Positions 51,414-58,723 of a stretch of 64,000 nt of DNA are shown piece by piece. Positions within the stretch are counted from its first letter, which is position 1. Every line of letters starts with the position of its first letter. A program made the translations under genes and the position numbers. The DNA is from Streptomyces sp. R21 (GTDB taxonomy: Bacteria > Actinomycetota > Actinomycetes > Streptomycetales > Streptomycetaceae), in the NCBI RefSeq assembly GCF_041051975.1, contig NZ_CP163435.1, positions 6,179,001 through 6,243,000 of the forward strand, given 5' to 3'. The notes below the pieces were generated by a model. That model worked only from the letters and a program-made list of their open reading frames with translations, was not told the DNA's origin and did no database searches.

Positions 51414-52775
51414 ATGGAACGCACAAAACCGGATGAAACGAGTGGCGTAGGGCATCATGCCCGGCCGGGCGCCGCCGGTAACCGCACCGGCACCGCACCG
51501 GCCGGACGCGCGATGACGACCTTCAGCCCCGCCGACGAGGAGAAGCGGCGCGGGGTGCGCCGTATGAAACTCACCGCGACGGGACTCCTGCTCTTCGTCG
51601 CCGTCGTCTACGTCCTGGCGAAGTGGGCGTCGAACGCGGGCGCGGGCGCCTGGGCGGGGTACGTCGCGGCGGCCGCGGAGGCCGGCATGGTGGGCGCGCT
51701 CGCCGACTGGTTCGCGGTCACGGCGCTCTTCCGCCACCCGCTCGGCCTGCCCATCCCGCACACCGCGATCATCCCCACCAAGAAGGACCAGCTCGGCATC
51801 TCACTGGGCGAGTTCGTCGGCGAGAACTTCCTGTCGTCCGATGTCGTACGGCAGCGGCTGCACGCCGTGGGCATCGGCAGCCGGCTGGGCGCCTGGCTCG
51901 CCGAACCGGAGCACGCCGACCGGGTGACGGCCGAGCTGGCCACCGCGCTGCGCGGCGCCCTCACGGTCCTGCGCGACTCCGACGTCCAGGCGGTCGTCGG
52001 CGAGGCCATCACACGCCGCGCCGACGCCCAGGAGATCGCACCCGGCATCGGGAAGATGCTGGAGAAGGTCGTCGCGGACGGCGGTCACCGGCGGGTCGTC
52101 GACCTGATCTGCGTCCGCGCCCACGACTGGCTGGTGCTGCACGACGACGAGATCATGAACGCGGTGCAGGGCGGCGCCCCGGGCTGGACCCCGCGGTTCG
52201 TCGACAGGAAGGTCGGTGAGCGGGTCTACAAGGAACTGCTCCGCTTCGTCACCGAGATGCGCGACGCCCCCTCGCACCCGGCCCGCGGCGCCCTCGACCG
52301 CTTCCTCACCGACTTCGCAGGCGACCTCCAGTCCGACACCGACACCCGCGCCCGCGTCGAGCGCCTCAAGGGCGACGTGCTCGGCCGCGGCGAGGTCCAG
52401 GACCTGATCGCCTCCGCCTGGACGGCCGTACGGTCCATGATCGTGTCCGCCGCCGAGGACGAGCAGAGCGAACTGCGCCTGCGCGTACGGGCCTCGCTGC
52501 TGTCGCTGGGCGCCAGGATGGCCGTCGAGCCGAAGCTCCAGGCCAAGGTCGACGGCTGGGTGGAGGGAGCGGCCGTGTACGTCGTGACGACGTACCGCAA
52601 GGAGATCACCTCCCTCATCACCGACACCATCGCGAGTTGGGACGCCGAGCACACCACCAAGAAGATCGAGGCCCACATCGGTCGCGACCTCCAGTTCATC
52701 CGGATCAACGGCACGGTGGTGGGATCGCTGGCGGGCCTGCTGATCTATGTGCTGTCACGGGCGGTGGGGGCGTAG
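51414..52775 (+). CDS. DUF445 family membrane protein
   Basis: A 453-residue protein with a membrane segment near each end (MKLTATGLLLFVAVVYVLAK near 50 and GSLAGLLIYVLSRAVGA at the C-terminus). GMVGALADWFAVTALFRHPLG is the DUF445 signature. The interior is a long soluble helical domain. The family (YheB-like) is of unknown function. The first 35 residues are poorly conserved-looking, so the true start could be the ATG at 51513 (MTTFSPADEE). Confidence 0.88.
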   Translation: MERTKPDETSGVGHHARPGAAGNRTGTAPAGRAMTTFSPADEEKRRGVRRMKLTATGLLLFVAVVYVLAKWASNAGAGAWAGYVAAAAEAGMVGALADWFAVTALFRHPLGLPIPHTAIIPTKKDQLGISLGEFVGENFLSSDVVRQRLHAVGIGSRLGAWLAEPEHADRVTAELATALRGALTVLRDSDVQAVVGEAITRRADAQEIAPGIGKMLEKVVADGGHRRVVDLICVRAHDWLVLHDDEIMNAVQGGAPGWTPRFVDRKVGERVYKELLRFVTEMRDAPSHPARGALDRFLTDFAGDLQSDTDTRARVERLKGDVLGRGEVQDLIASAWTAVRSMIVSAAEDEQSELRLRVRASLLSLGARMAVEPKLQAKVDGWVEGAAVYVVTTYRKEITSLITDTIASWDAEHTTKKIEAHIGRDLQFIRINGTVVGSLAGLLIYVLSRAVGA

Positions 52776-52871
52776 GACCTTCGCTGCCTGGCGGACTTGG
52801 GCCGCGGGCCTAGGTACGTCTGAGTACGCCTACTCTGTCGGGGCCCCGCCGGTCGCGGAACTCTCGTACGC

Positions 52872-53336
52872 ATGACCGAGAAGCTGTTGAGCCCCCTGCG
52901 AACGCGCCCCTGGCCGGAACGCTGGCTGACGCGCACCCTCGGCGCCGCCCTCTCCGGTGCGGCGTACCTCGTCTGTCTGCCCTGGGATCTGCGCAACCGC
53001 CCCGAGACGGCGCATTCGACCGTGGAGACGACCCCGGTGACCGGCCTCGGCGTCATCGCCCTCGCGGTGGCCCTGCTGGCCCTGGCGGCCTACTTCGGCC
53101 ACCGGGACGCGCTGGGCTGGCCGTTGCTGCTGGTGGCCGTGCCCCCGGCGACCCTGATGCACATCTCCCTGAGCACGCACCCTGGTCCGCCGGACGGGTT
53201 CGCGAACGCGTGGCCCTTGTCCTGGGCGTTCTTCTCCTTCCTGATCGCGGCCGGAGTGCTCGTCGCGGCCGCGGTGGCACGGCAGTTCAGGGCAGACTTG
53301 GTGGACGAGGAACTGATGCTCGCGCAGCGATCGTGA
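52872..53336 (+). CDS. Membrane protein of unknown function
   Basis: A 154-residue protein with about four hydrophobic segments (ALSGAAYLVCLPWDL, VIALAVALLALAAYF, LGWPLLLVAVPPATLM, FSFLIAAGVLVAAAVA). No family recognised. Its last codons lie in the first unit of a 16-bp tandem repeat. Confidence 0.72.
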   Translation: MTEKLLSPLRTRPWPERWLTRTLGAALSGAAYLVCLPWDLRNRPETAHSTVETTPVTGLGVIALAVALLALAAYFGHRDALGWPLLLVAVPPATLMHISLSTHPGPPDGFANAWPLSWAFFSFLIAAGVLVAAAVARQFRADLVDEELMLAQRS

Positions 53337-53428
53337 CTCTCGGCGATCGTGACTGATGGCCGTCGCGACTGATGACAGTCGTGACTTGAGGAGTGGTTGT
53401 CCATGACCTGGAGTGGTTGTCCATGACC
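53328..53428 (+). repeat. 16-bp x4 tandem repeat and 20-bp duplication before the VOC gene
   Basis: Four 16-base units (53328, 53344, 53360, 53376) share the core GTCGTGACT or ATCGTGACT. They are followed by GAGTGGTTGTCCATGACC at 53391-53408, repeated at 53411-53428. The second copy contains the ATG of the VOC gene. Confidence 0.85.
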
Positions 53429-53782
53429 ATCCGCAGGATCGTCCCGAACGTGCAGGTCGAGTCCGAGAAGGACATGGTGAACAGCCGTGACTTCTACGGC
53501 CTGTTGGGCTTCGAGGAGGTCATGCACCTGGGCTGGGTCATGACCCTCGCCTCCCCCTCCAACCCGACCGCGCAGATCAGCTTCCTCACCGAGGAGCGGA
53601 CCGCGCCGGTCGTACCCGACCTGAGCGTGGAGGTCGAGGACGTCGACGCGGTGTACGCGCAGTTGACCGCCTCGGGCGCGGAGATCGTACGGGACCTGCG
53701 CGACGAGGAGTGGGGCGTGCGGCGCTTCTTCGTACGGGACCCGAACGGGCGGGTCGTGAACGTGCTGGGGCACCGGGGCTGA
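53423..53782 (+). CDS. VOC/glyoxalase-superfamily protein
   Basis: A 119-residue single-domain VOC protein with paired beta-alpha-beta modules: IVPNVQVESEKDMVNSRDFY then GLLGFEEVM, and EEWGVRRFFVRDPNGRVVNV. Metal ligands are incomplete in the first half (no His in the usual position), so it may bind a ligand or drug rather than catalyse. Translation initiation sits in a duplicated 20-bp unit. Confidence 0.85.
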   Translation: MTIRRIVPNVQVESEKDMVNSRDFYGLLGFEEVMHLGWVMTLASPSNPTAQISFLTEERTAPVVPDLSVEVEDVDAVYAQLTASGAEIVRDLRDEEWGVRRFFVRDPNGRVVNVLGHRG

Positions 53783-53807
53783 GTCAACTGCCGCGTCGGC
53801 CGTGGGC

Positions 53808-54335
53808 TCACTGACCGTAGAAGTACTGCGAGCCCTTCTGGATGAAGTACGACGCGTAGACGCGGCCGAGTGCCGGCTTGCCGCGGTACATCCCGACGTA
53901 CTGCTGCGCGCTGTCGACCACGACGGGCCGCGTCATGCAGGCGAACTTGATGCGTTGCTGGGCCTCCGCCCAGTGGACGGCGGCCGGATCGACCCGGTCG
54001 CTGACCAGGAGCGGGAACGCGCCGATGCCGTTCTGCACGCCGACCGGCAGTCCGCCCTTGTTGTCCTTGGCGTACTTCATCACCTGCTCGGTGAAGCCCT
54101 CGATGGCGGGCACCGTTATCTCCGGGACCGCGGCGGCCACGGTGAACAGGTGCAGCCGCGTCGCCATCCAGCTCATCCGGAAGTCGGCCCGCCGCCCGAC
54201 GAGGACGGGCACACCGGCCCAGTCCTCCCACCGCGTCTCGCAGCCGTCGGCCGTGAGCCGGCTCTGCACCGTGGCGAGATAGGCCTGGGAGGCCGAGGGT
54301 TCTTGCTGTCCGTGTCCTGGCACCTGTCCATACAT
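53808..54335 (-). CDS. Conserved hypothetical protein
   Basis: A 175-residue soluble protein without signal peptide: FTVAAAVPEITVPAIEGFTE, GVQNGIGAFPLLVSDRVDPA and YVGMYRGKPALGRVYASYFI. No recognised domain. TAGGAT lies 7 bases before the ATG, in a tandemly repeated unit, so promoter and start are closely coupled. Confidence 0.72.
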   Translation of the reverse strand: MYGQVPGHGQQEPSASQAYLATVQSRLTADGCETRWEDWAGVPVLVGRRADFRMSWMATRLHLFTVAAAVPEITVPAIEGFTEQVMKYAKDNKGGLPVGVQNGIGAFPLLVSDRVDPAAVHWAEAQQRIKFACMTRPVVVDSAQQYVGMYRGKPALGRVYASYFIQKGSQYFYGQ

Positions 54336-54394
54336 GGCCGGGATCCTATTCCCAGGGTGGCCGGGATCCTATGGTCGGGTAGCCGGGTTCCTAC
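54335..54394 (-). repeat. Triplicated -10-like unit upstream of the hypothetical gene
   Basis: TGGCCGGGATCCTAT (plus strand) occurs at 54335 and 54358, and TAGCCGGGTTCCTAC at 54380. On the minus strand each unit presents TAGGAT or TAGGAA. The last unit reaches the stop of the membrane-protein gene. Confidence 0.75.
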
Positions 54395-54840
54395 GCCCCG
54401 GTCGTGGACCCGGGCCGGATGATCATCAGCACGGTGACGGTGGCCCAGAGCAGGTTGAAGATCCCCGTGAACATGGCGAGCCGCACGGTCGCCGCCGGGT
54501 CCCCGCCGCCGTCGGCGAACACGCTCTGCCGGGGCAGCACCAGCGCCACGAGGACCAGTGCGGCGAGCGCGGTCAGCGCGATCGAGACGACCAGCCAGGC
54601 GTCCCCGAGCACCCCCATGCTGCTCGCCGTGGCGAACCCGAAGACGGGGACGACGACGCCGACGGCGGCGTACACCCGGCAGATCCGGTGCAGCAGCCGT
54701 ACGGTCTCCGCGGCCCCCACGTCCCCCGGAGCGGCGAGCGCCTTGCGCGCGCTGGGCGGGAACAGGCTCGAGGCGACGGTGACGGGCCCGACGGCGACGA
54801 TCGCGGCGATGACATGAACGGCGAGGAGGAACTTGGTCAC
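54391..54840 (-). CDS. Integral membrane protein (DUF2269-like)
   Basis: A 149-residue protein with four hydrophobic segments (FLLAVHVIAAIVAVGPVTVA, VYAAVGVVVPVFGFATA, WLVVSIALTALAALVLVALV, IFNLLWATVTVLMII). The conserved-looking His in AVHVIAA is typical of small heme-like or DUF2269 membrane proteins. It is divergent from the GlxA-type regulator, which may control it. Confidence 0.78.
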   Translation of the reverse strand: MTKFLLAVHVIAAIVAVGPVTVASSLFPPSARKALAAPGDVGAAETVRLLHRICRVYAAVGVVVPVFGFATASSMGVLGDAWLVVSIALTALAALVLVALVLPRQSVFADGGGDPAATVRLAMFTGIFNLLWATVTVLMIIRPGSTTGA

Positions 54841-55034
54841 GGGGCGACGCTAGGCGTACGGCGGATCTTGCAGAAGTGGCGGTTTTGCCAGGGGGCGACG
54901 GATTCTCGCCAGGGGTTTTGACAGCGGTTGTTGAGCTCTTGACGGGGGTTGCTGGTCTTCTTCTGTGTGTGGGGCGGAGGTAGGGAGGTGAGTGCGGGCT
55001 TGGCCACAACCCGTCGTATGCCTACTCTCTCGCC
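54841..55034. promoter_or_regulatory. Divergent promoter region of the GlxA-type regulator
   Basis: Two TTGAC-containing elements (TTGACAGCGG and CTTGACGGGG) lie near 54917 and 54936, preceded by a GGCGA/TCGCC inverted repeat (54895-54911). TACTCT (55023-55028) is 6 bases before the regulator ATG. Confidence 0.45.
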
Positions 55035-55985
55035 ATGCACACCGTGGCCGTACTGGCGCTGGACCAGGTGATCCCGTTCGACCTCTCCGCCCCGATCGAC
55101 ACCTTCGGCTGGGCCCGGCTGCCGGACGGGCGGGAGGCGTACCGGGTCCGGGTCTGCGCCGCGGCGGAGGAGGTGCGCGCGGGCCCGTACAACGTGCGCG
55201 CGCCGTACGGACTCGACGCGCTCGCGGACGCCGACACGATCGTGCTGCCCGGCGTCGCCGACCCCACCGTCCCGCTGCCGCCGGGGGTGGCGGAGGCGCT
55301 GCGCGCGGCGGCGGCGAACGGTACGCGCATCGCCTCGGTGTGCGTGGGCGCGTTCGTCTTCGCGGCGACGGGCCTCCTGGACGGGCTGCGCGCGACCACG
55401 CACTGGGCCGCGGCGCCGGACCTGGCGGCCATGTATCCGTCGGTCACGGTCGACCCGAACGTCCTGTACGTCGACAACGGGCAGTTCCTGACGTCGGCGG
55501 GCGCGGCCGCCGCGATCGACATGTGCCTGCACATGATCCGCCGGGACCACGGTTCGGCCGTGGCCGCGCACGCCGCCCGGATGGCCGTCGTACCGCTCGA
55601 ACGGGAGGGCGGCCAGGCCCAGTTCATCGTCCACGACCGGCCTCCGGCCCCGGCGGGCGCCACGCTGGAGCCCTTGCTGGAGTGGCTGGAGGACAACGCG
55701 GACCGCGACCTCACGCTGGACGACATCGCGGCCCACGCCGGCATGAGCGCCCGCACCCTCAACCGCCGCTTCCGCGAGCAGACGGGGACGACACCGCTGC
55801 AGTGGCTGCACCGCGCGCGGGTGCGCCGGGCCCAGTACCTCCTGGAGACCACCGCGTACCCCGTCGAACGCATCGCGGCGCAGGCGGGCTTCGGCTCCCC
55901 GACGGCGTTCCGGGAACGCTTCAAGCGGGTGGTGGGGACGAGTCCGTATGCGTATCGGCGGGCGTTTCAGGGGGTTGAGGGCTGA
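55035..55985 (+). CDS. GlxA-family (DJ-1/PfpI plus AraC) transcriptional regulator
   Basis: A 316-residue regulator. The N-terminal half (about 1-180) is a DJ-1/PfpI-like amidotransferase fold with the Cys in ASVCVGAFVFAATGLL. The C-terminal AraC domain (about 215-312) contains DIAAHAGMSARTLNRRFRE and VERIAAQAGFGSPTAFRERF, two helix-turn-helices. Family members repress or activate catabolic and morphogenetic genes. The divergent membrane-protein gene is the nearest candidate target. Confidence 0.92.
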   Translation: MHTVAVLALDQVIPFDLSAPIDTFGWARLPDGREAYRVRVCAAAEEVRAGPYNVRAPYGLDALADADTIVLPGVADPTVPLPPGVAEALRAAAANGTRIASVCVGAFVFAATGLLDGLRATTHWAAAPDLAAMYPSVTVDPNVLYVDNGQFLTSAGAAAAIDMCLHMIRRDHGSAVAAHAARMAVVPLEREGGQAQFIVHDRPPAPAGATLEPLLEWLEDNADRDLTLDDIAAHAGMSARTLNRRFREQTGTTPLQWLHRARVRRAQYLLETTAYPVERIAAQAGFGSPTAFRERFKRVVGTSPYAYRRAFQGVEG

Positions 55986-56018
55986 GGGGAGAGGGGGAGG
56001 GTTGAGGGCTGAGGCGGC

Positions 56019-56324
56019 TCAGGCTGTGTGCCGGTCGGCGACCGCCCAGGAGGCGAGGGCGACGGCTCCGGCGACGCCGAACACGGCGGGCCAGGCGCCG
56101 ACCTTCTTGGCCAGCGGGTGGGACGCGCCGAAGGCGGCGACGTAGGCGACGGTCAGTGCCCCCGCGGCCTTCCCGCCGGCCTGCTGCCGCCACTGCTGTG
56201 CGGCCGCGGTCCCGGCAGCCGCCAGGACGACCCCGCCGAGCTGCCGCTTCTTGGTCCAGCGGGCCACGCCGTATCCGCCGATGAGCCCACTGGCGGCCAC
56301 CGCCGCGGCCGGTACCTTCGCCAT
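56019..56324 (-). CDS. Small membrane protein
   Basis: A 101-residue protein with an Ala/Gly-rich N-terminus (MAKVPAAAVAASGLIGGYGV), a basic stretch WTKKRQLGG, and two more hydrophobic segments. No family recognised. It is the last intact core-like gene before the decayed region. Confidence 0.68.
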   Translation of the reverse strand: MAKVPAAAVAASGLIGGYGVARWTKKRQLGGVVLAAAGTAAAQQWRQQAGGKAAGALTVAYVAAFGASHPLAKKVGAWPAVFGVAGAVALASWAVADRHTA

Positions 56325-56537
56325 TTGCTGCCTCCGCTGGTGCGTCTGTCGGACGAACCGAGGCTAACCGTGCAGGGTGTGCTTCCGGTCGGCAGGGCGG
56401 CGCTCACGCGGGCGGCGCCACAGCGCATACGGCGCTGCCCTGACCGCTGCTGACGGACAACGGTGGACCCGGGAGGCAGAGCACGGTGCAGCCCCCCCCA
56501 GCCGCCCGCCGCCAGCGGACCTCCGCAGCCTCGCGAT

Positions 56538-56822
56538 GAGGGACAACACCCACCTCGCGTACCGCGACCACCACCGACCGCCCAGTCCGCCAGCGCCGAT
56601 ACCCGAGCCCCCTGGGTGGCCCCACGGCGCTCCTCACCGCGGCGGCCCATCCGGAACTGGTCAGCTCCCTGGTCCTGATCGAGGCAGGCCCGTCCGGCCC
56701 GACCCCGGACCTGCCGTCGGAGCCCACGGAAATGCAGGCCCGCCGCCCGGCCACGTCGGCTGCCGTCATCCCGGACGCGGCCCACGACGTACACCTGGAT
56801 CAGCCGGAGCATCTGAGCACTA
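56538..56822 (+). pseudogene. Remnant of an alpha/beta hydrolase gene
   Basis: Three collinear fragments of one fold are visible. An N-terminal MRDNTHLAYRDH (from 56538) resembles the usual THLAYRDHGG start. SPLGGPTALLTAAAHPELV (from about 56602), then SSLVLIEAGPSGP, is the segment after the nucleophile elbow, but the G-x-S-x-G motif is corrupted. IPDAAHDVHLDQPEHL (from about 56769) is the catalytic-His segment. Between them about 150 residues are missing and the first fragment is in another frame. No functional enzyme can be made. Confidence 0.7.
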
Positions 56823-57098
56823 GGCACCGCCGCCGAACTTCACCTTCACCTCAGGAACAAACACGCTCAAGCGGTAGGTGGTCGGCTGCACCAGCCGCCC
56901 GCAGAGCATGTCGACCCGAACCGACTCCGGTTCGATCCCCGGGTGCTCGGCCATGAACTCCCGCCTGAAGGCCGCCCACTCGCCCTCGTCCTGAGTAGAG
57001 AACACGACCTCCCAGCGCCCGTCCCGCCCCTCGTACGCGGCCGCAGCCCGCCGCCGCCGTGCCTCCTGCTGCCGCTTCCTCTTCCGCTGCCCTGGCAT
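56820..57098 (-). CDS. Small basic conserved hypothetical protein
   Basis: A 92-residue protein with a strongly basic N-terminus (PGQRKRKRQQEARRRRAAA) and a compact C-terminal part (RWEVVFSTQDEGEWAAFRRE, MLCGRLVQPTTYRLSVFVPE). Good codon bias supports it as real and intact, unlike its neighbours. The ATG at 57098 gives MPGQRK; an upstream ATG at 57122 adds eight residues. Function unknown. Confidence 0.65.
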   Translation of the reverse strand: MPGQRKRKRQQEARRRRAAAAYEGRDGRWEVVFSTQDEGEWAAFRREFMAEHPGIEPESVRVDMLCGRLVQPTTYRLSVFVPEVKVKFGGGA

Positions 57099-57321
57099 GG
57101 GCCTCAGCATGCCGACCCGCACTCCCTACGGCAACGAGGATTCCGGCGTCGAGCCGGCGCCGCCCGATCCGCTTGGCCACAGCCGTCAGTGAACCCCGGA
57201 TGCGTGATCACGGATCTCCGTGGCGTGCCGCGCGGCCTTGGTAACGTCCCCGTGCCCTGCACCAGCCGCCTTCGGCAAAACGGCCCACTCCATCCCAGCA
57301 AGCCGGACAGAGCCGTGCAAC

Positions 57322-57392
57322 TGGAAGATTTAGGCACCCCGAGATCGCCGAAGCCGCTGCCCACTCCGGCTCCACACCGCCGAAATCTTCCA
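57322..57392. repeat. 10-bp inverted repeat flanking 51 bases
   Basis: TGGAAGATTT (57322-57331) and AAATCTTCCA (57383-57392) are perfect inverted copies in an AT-richer patch, just past the end of the DUF397 remnant. It is too short to call an insertion sequence. Confidence 0.4.
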
Positions 57393-57396
57393 ATTA

Positions 57397-57576
57397 TCAA
57401 GTCCCCGCGGGGCGCTGTCGCATCGGGTGTATGAAGCGTTGCCAGGCGTGGTTGCCGACGGTGATGACCGCATCGTCGTCGGCCTTGGAATCGCGTACGA
57501 GGATGGCGTCATCGGCGTACGCGCACTCCACGCACTCTGTGCCGCTGCCCGAAGGCCGTCGAAGGCTTTCATGTAC
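57397..57576 (-). pseudogene. Truncated DUF397 gene
   Basis: In frame on the minus strand, after the XRE remnant's stop, the sequence reads PSGSGTECVECAYADDAILV followed by RDSKADDDAVITVG and a TGA at 57397. This is the C-terminal part of a DUF397 protein (CVEVA..VRDSK pattern). The N-terminal WxKSxxS part and a start codon are missing. DUF397 genes normally follow Scr1-type XRE regulators, as here. Confidence 0.72.
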
Positions 57577-58095
57577 TTACGCACATGAAAAATCGAAAGG
57601 TAGGACCTGCAAAGTCACGCCGGGCAACTCGGCTGATTCCAGGACACGTTCGAGTTGCTCCCGCATCAAGGCTCGATTCCCGATGACATTGCGCACCGCG
57701 CCTTCGTTCACGACGAACCAGGCGTTCGAAGCGACGGGCCGCGTCAGCATGGCTTGGCGTTCCATGCGGACGTGAACCGATCGATCGATGTCGTCGGCGG
57801 CCATGTGCACACCGGTCTTGTGGAGTTCACCGGCGTGGACCGTGGTCTGCATGAGGCCGGGCAGCAACTCACAGTGGTATTGGCGGAACGTGGCGGCGTC
57901 CTGCTCCAGACCGATGTAGATGTTGAACCACTCGGGGACCCGGCTCCGTGTACCTGCCACCACCCAAGTGTCTTGGCCTGCCGGGCCAACGCTTTGAGGA
58001 ACTCCCGCAACTCGTCGGTGGTCGGCGCTCTTCTCACGGAGTTGCTTCAACTCGATCGAGAGCCGACGACGGAGCGTCGTCGGTGAACCCGTCAT
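57577..58095 (-). pseudogene. Decayed Scr1-type XRE regulator (DUF5753)
   Basis: The start MTGSPTTLRRRLSIELKQLR (REKS) is typical of Scr1-like XRE regulators, but the helix-turn-helix that should follow is deleted. The next expected segment, TTDELREFLKALARQAKTLG then WWQVHGAGS, is present only in another frame (about 57950-58035). The original frame then resumes with RVPEWFNIYIGLEQDAATFR and the DUF5753 domain, ending prematurely at LPFDFSCA. So one large deletion, two frameshifts and a C-terminal truncation. The remaining 172-codon frame is open but cannot bind DNA. Confidence 0.75.
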
Positions 58096-58204
58096 CTCAG
58101 CGGGCAAGCGTCGCTACTCGGCGCGAGCGCTGTTAAGGCTCCGTTGATCAGATGGAGTCAAGGGAGATGCGGCCGATGACAAGGGGCTCTGTGATTCAGC
58201 AGAC

Positions 58205-58480
58205 GTGCATGTCACAGAAGCCGTGGACTCGGCCTTCACAGCAGATCCCGAGGAGGTCGCCGCTCTGCGCCGTATTATGCGGATACACCTCGGCCTCTGG
58301 GGCCTGCACGAAGTCATCGACACAGCCCGACTCTGCGTCAGCGAGCTCGTCTCCAATGTGATCACACACGTGGGTCCCGGCACACCGACGAGTACTTTTG
58401 CGGCCGATCAGAAGGTGACCTGGTGGAGCGGGCCGCGAACCCGACTTCGCCGGACGGCCATCTTGGGTGCGTGGGTCTGA
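58205..58480 (+). pseudogene. Truncated anti-sigma-type ATPase (HATPase_c)
   Basis: AFTADPEEVAALRRIMRIHL, then WGLHEVIDTARLCVSELVSN and VITHVGPGTPT, matches the N-terminal half of Streptomyces RsbW-like ATP-binding proteins up to and including the N box. After that the sequence turns into unrelated Arg/Trp-rich residues and the G1/G2 boxes are absent. The protein would be inactive. Confidence 0.7.
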
Positions 58481-58548
58481 CGCGAGCCGAGGTGATCCTG
58501 AGCCTCTACGGCGGAGCGAGGCCACCTCACGCGTCGAGCCGGTCGAGC

Positions 58549-58665
58549 GTGCCTGTGGTCGAAGAGGCGGCGATCGACGTCATCGCAGACCTTCTCCACT
58601 GGCCTCGGGCACATGACTGCGACGAGGGCGAAATCCTGGACCGCTCCGGTAGCCGACCCAAATGA
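58549..58665 (+). pseudogene. Fragment of a small accessory gene
   Basis: VEEAAIDVIADLLHWPRAHD then CDEGEILDRSG resembles the small helical proteins common on actinomycete integrative elements (EEAAIDVIxDLLH pattern). Only about 38 codons remain and the usual C-terminus is replaced. The family is recalled from memory, so the assignment is tentative. Confidence 0.4.
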
Positions 58666-58723
58666 CGCGCGGGTGGTTCAAGCTGTCGACCCGGGTTGAT
58701 GTCCGCCCACGGTCAGCCGGGTG

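Noticed and set aside
57322..57392. A small insertion element bounded by a 10-bp inverted repeat
   Set aside because: No target-site duplication, no transposase, and only 71 bases long; left as a plain repeat.
57577..58107. The open 172-176-codon frame as an intact XRE regulator
   Set aside because: The DNA-binding domain is missing and an expected linker segment is in another frame, so it is called a pseudogene.
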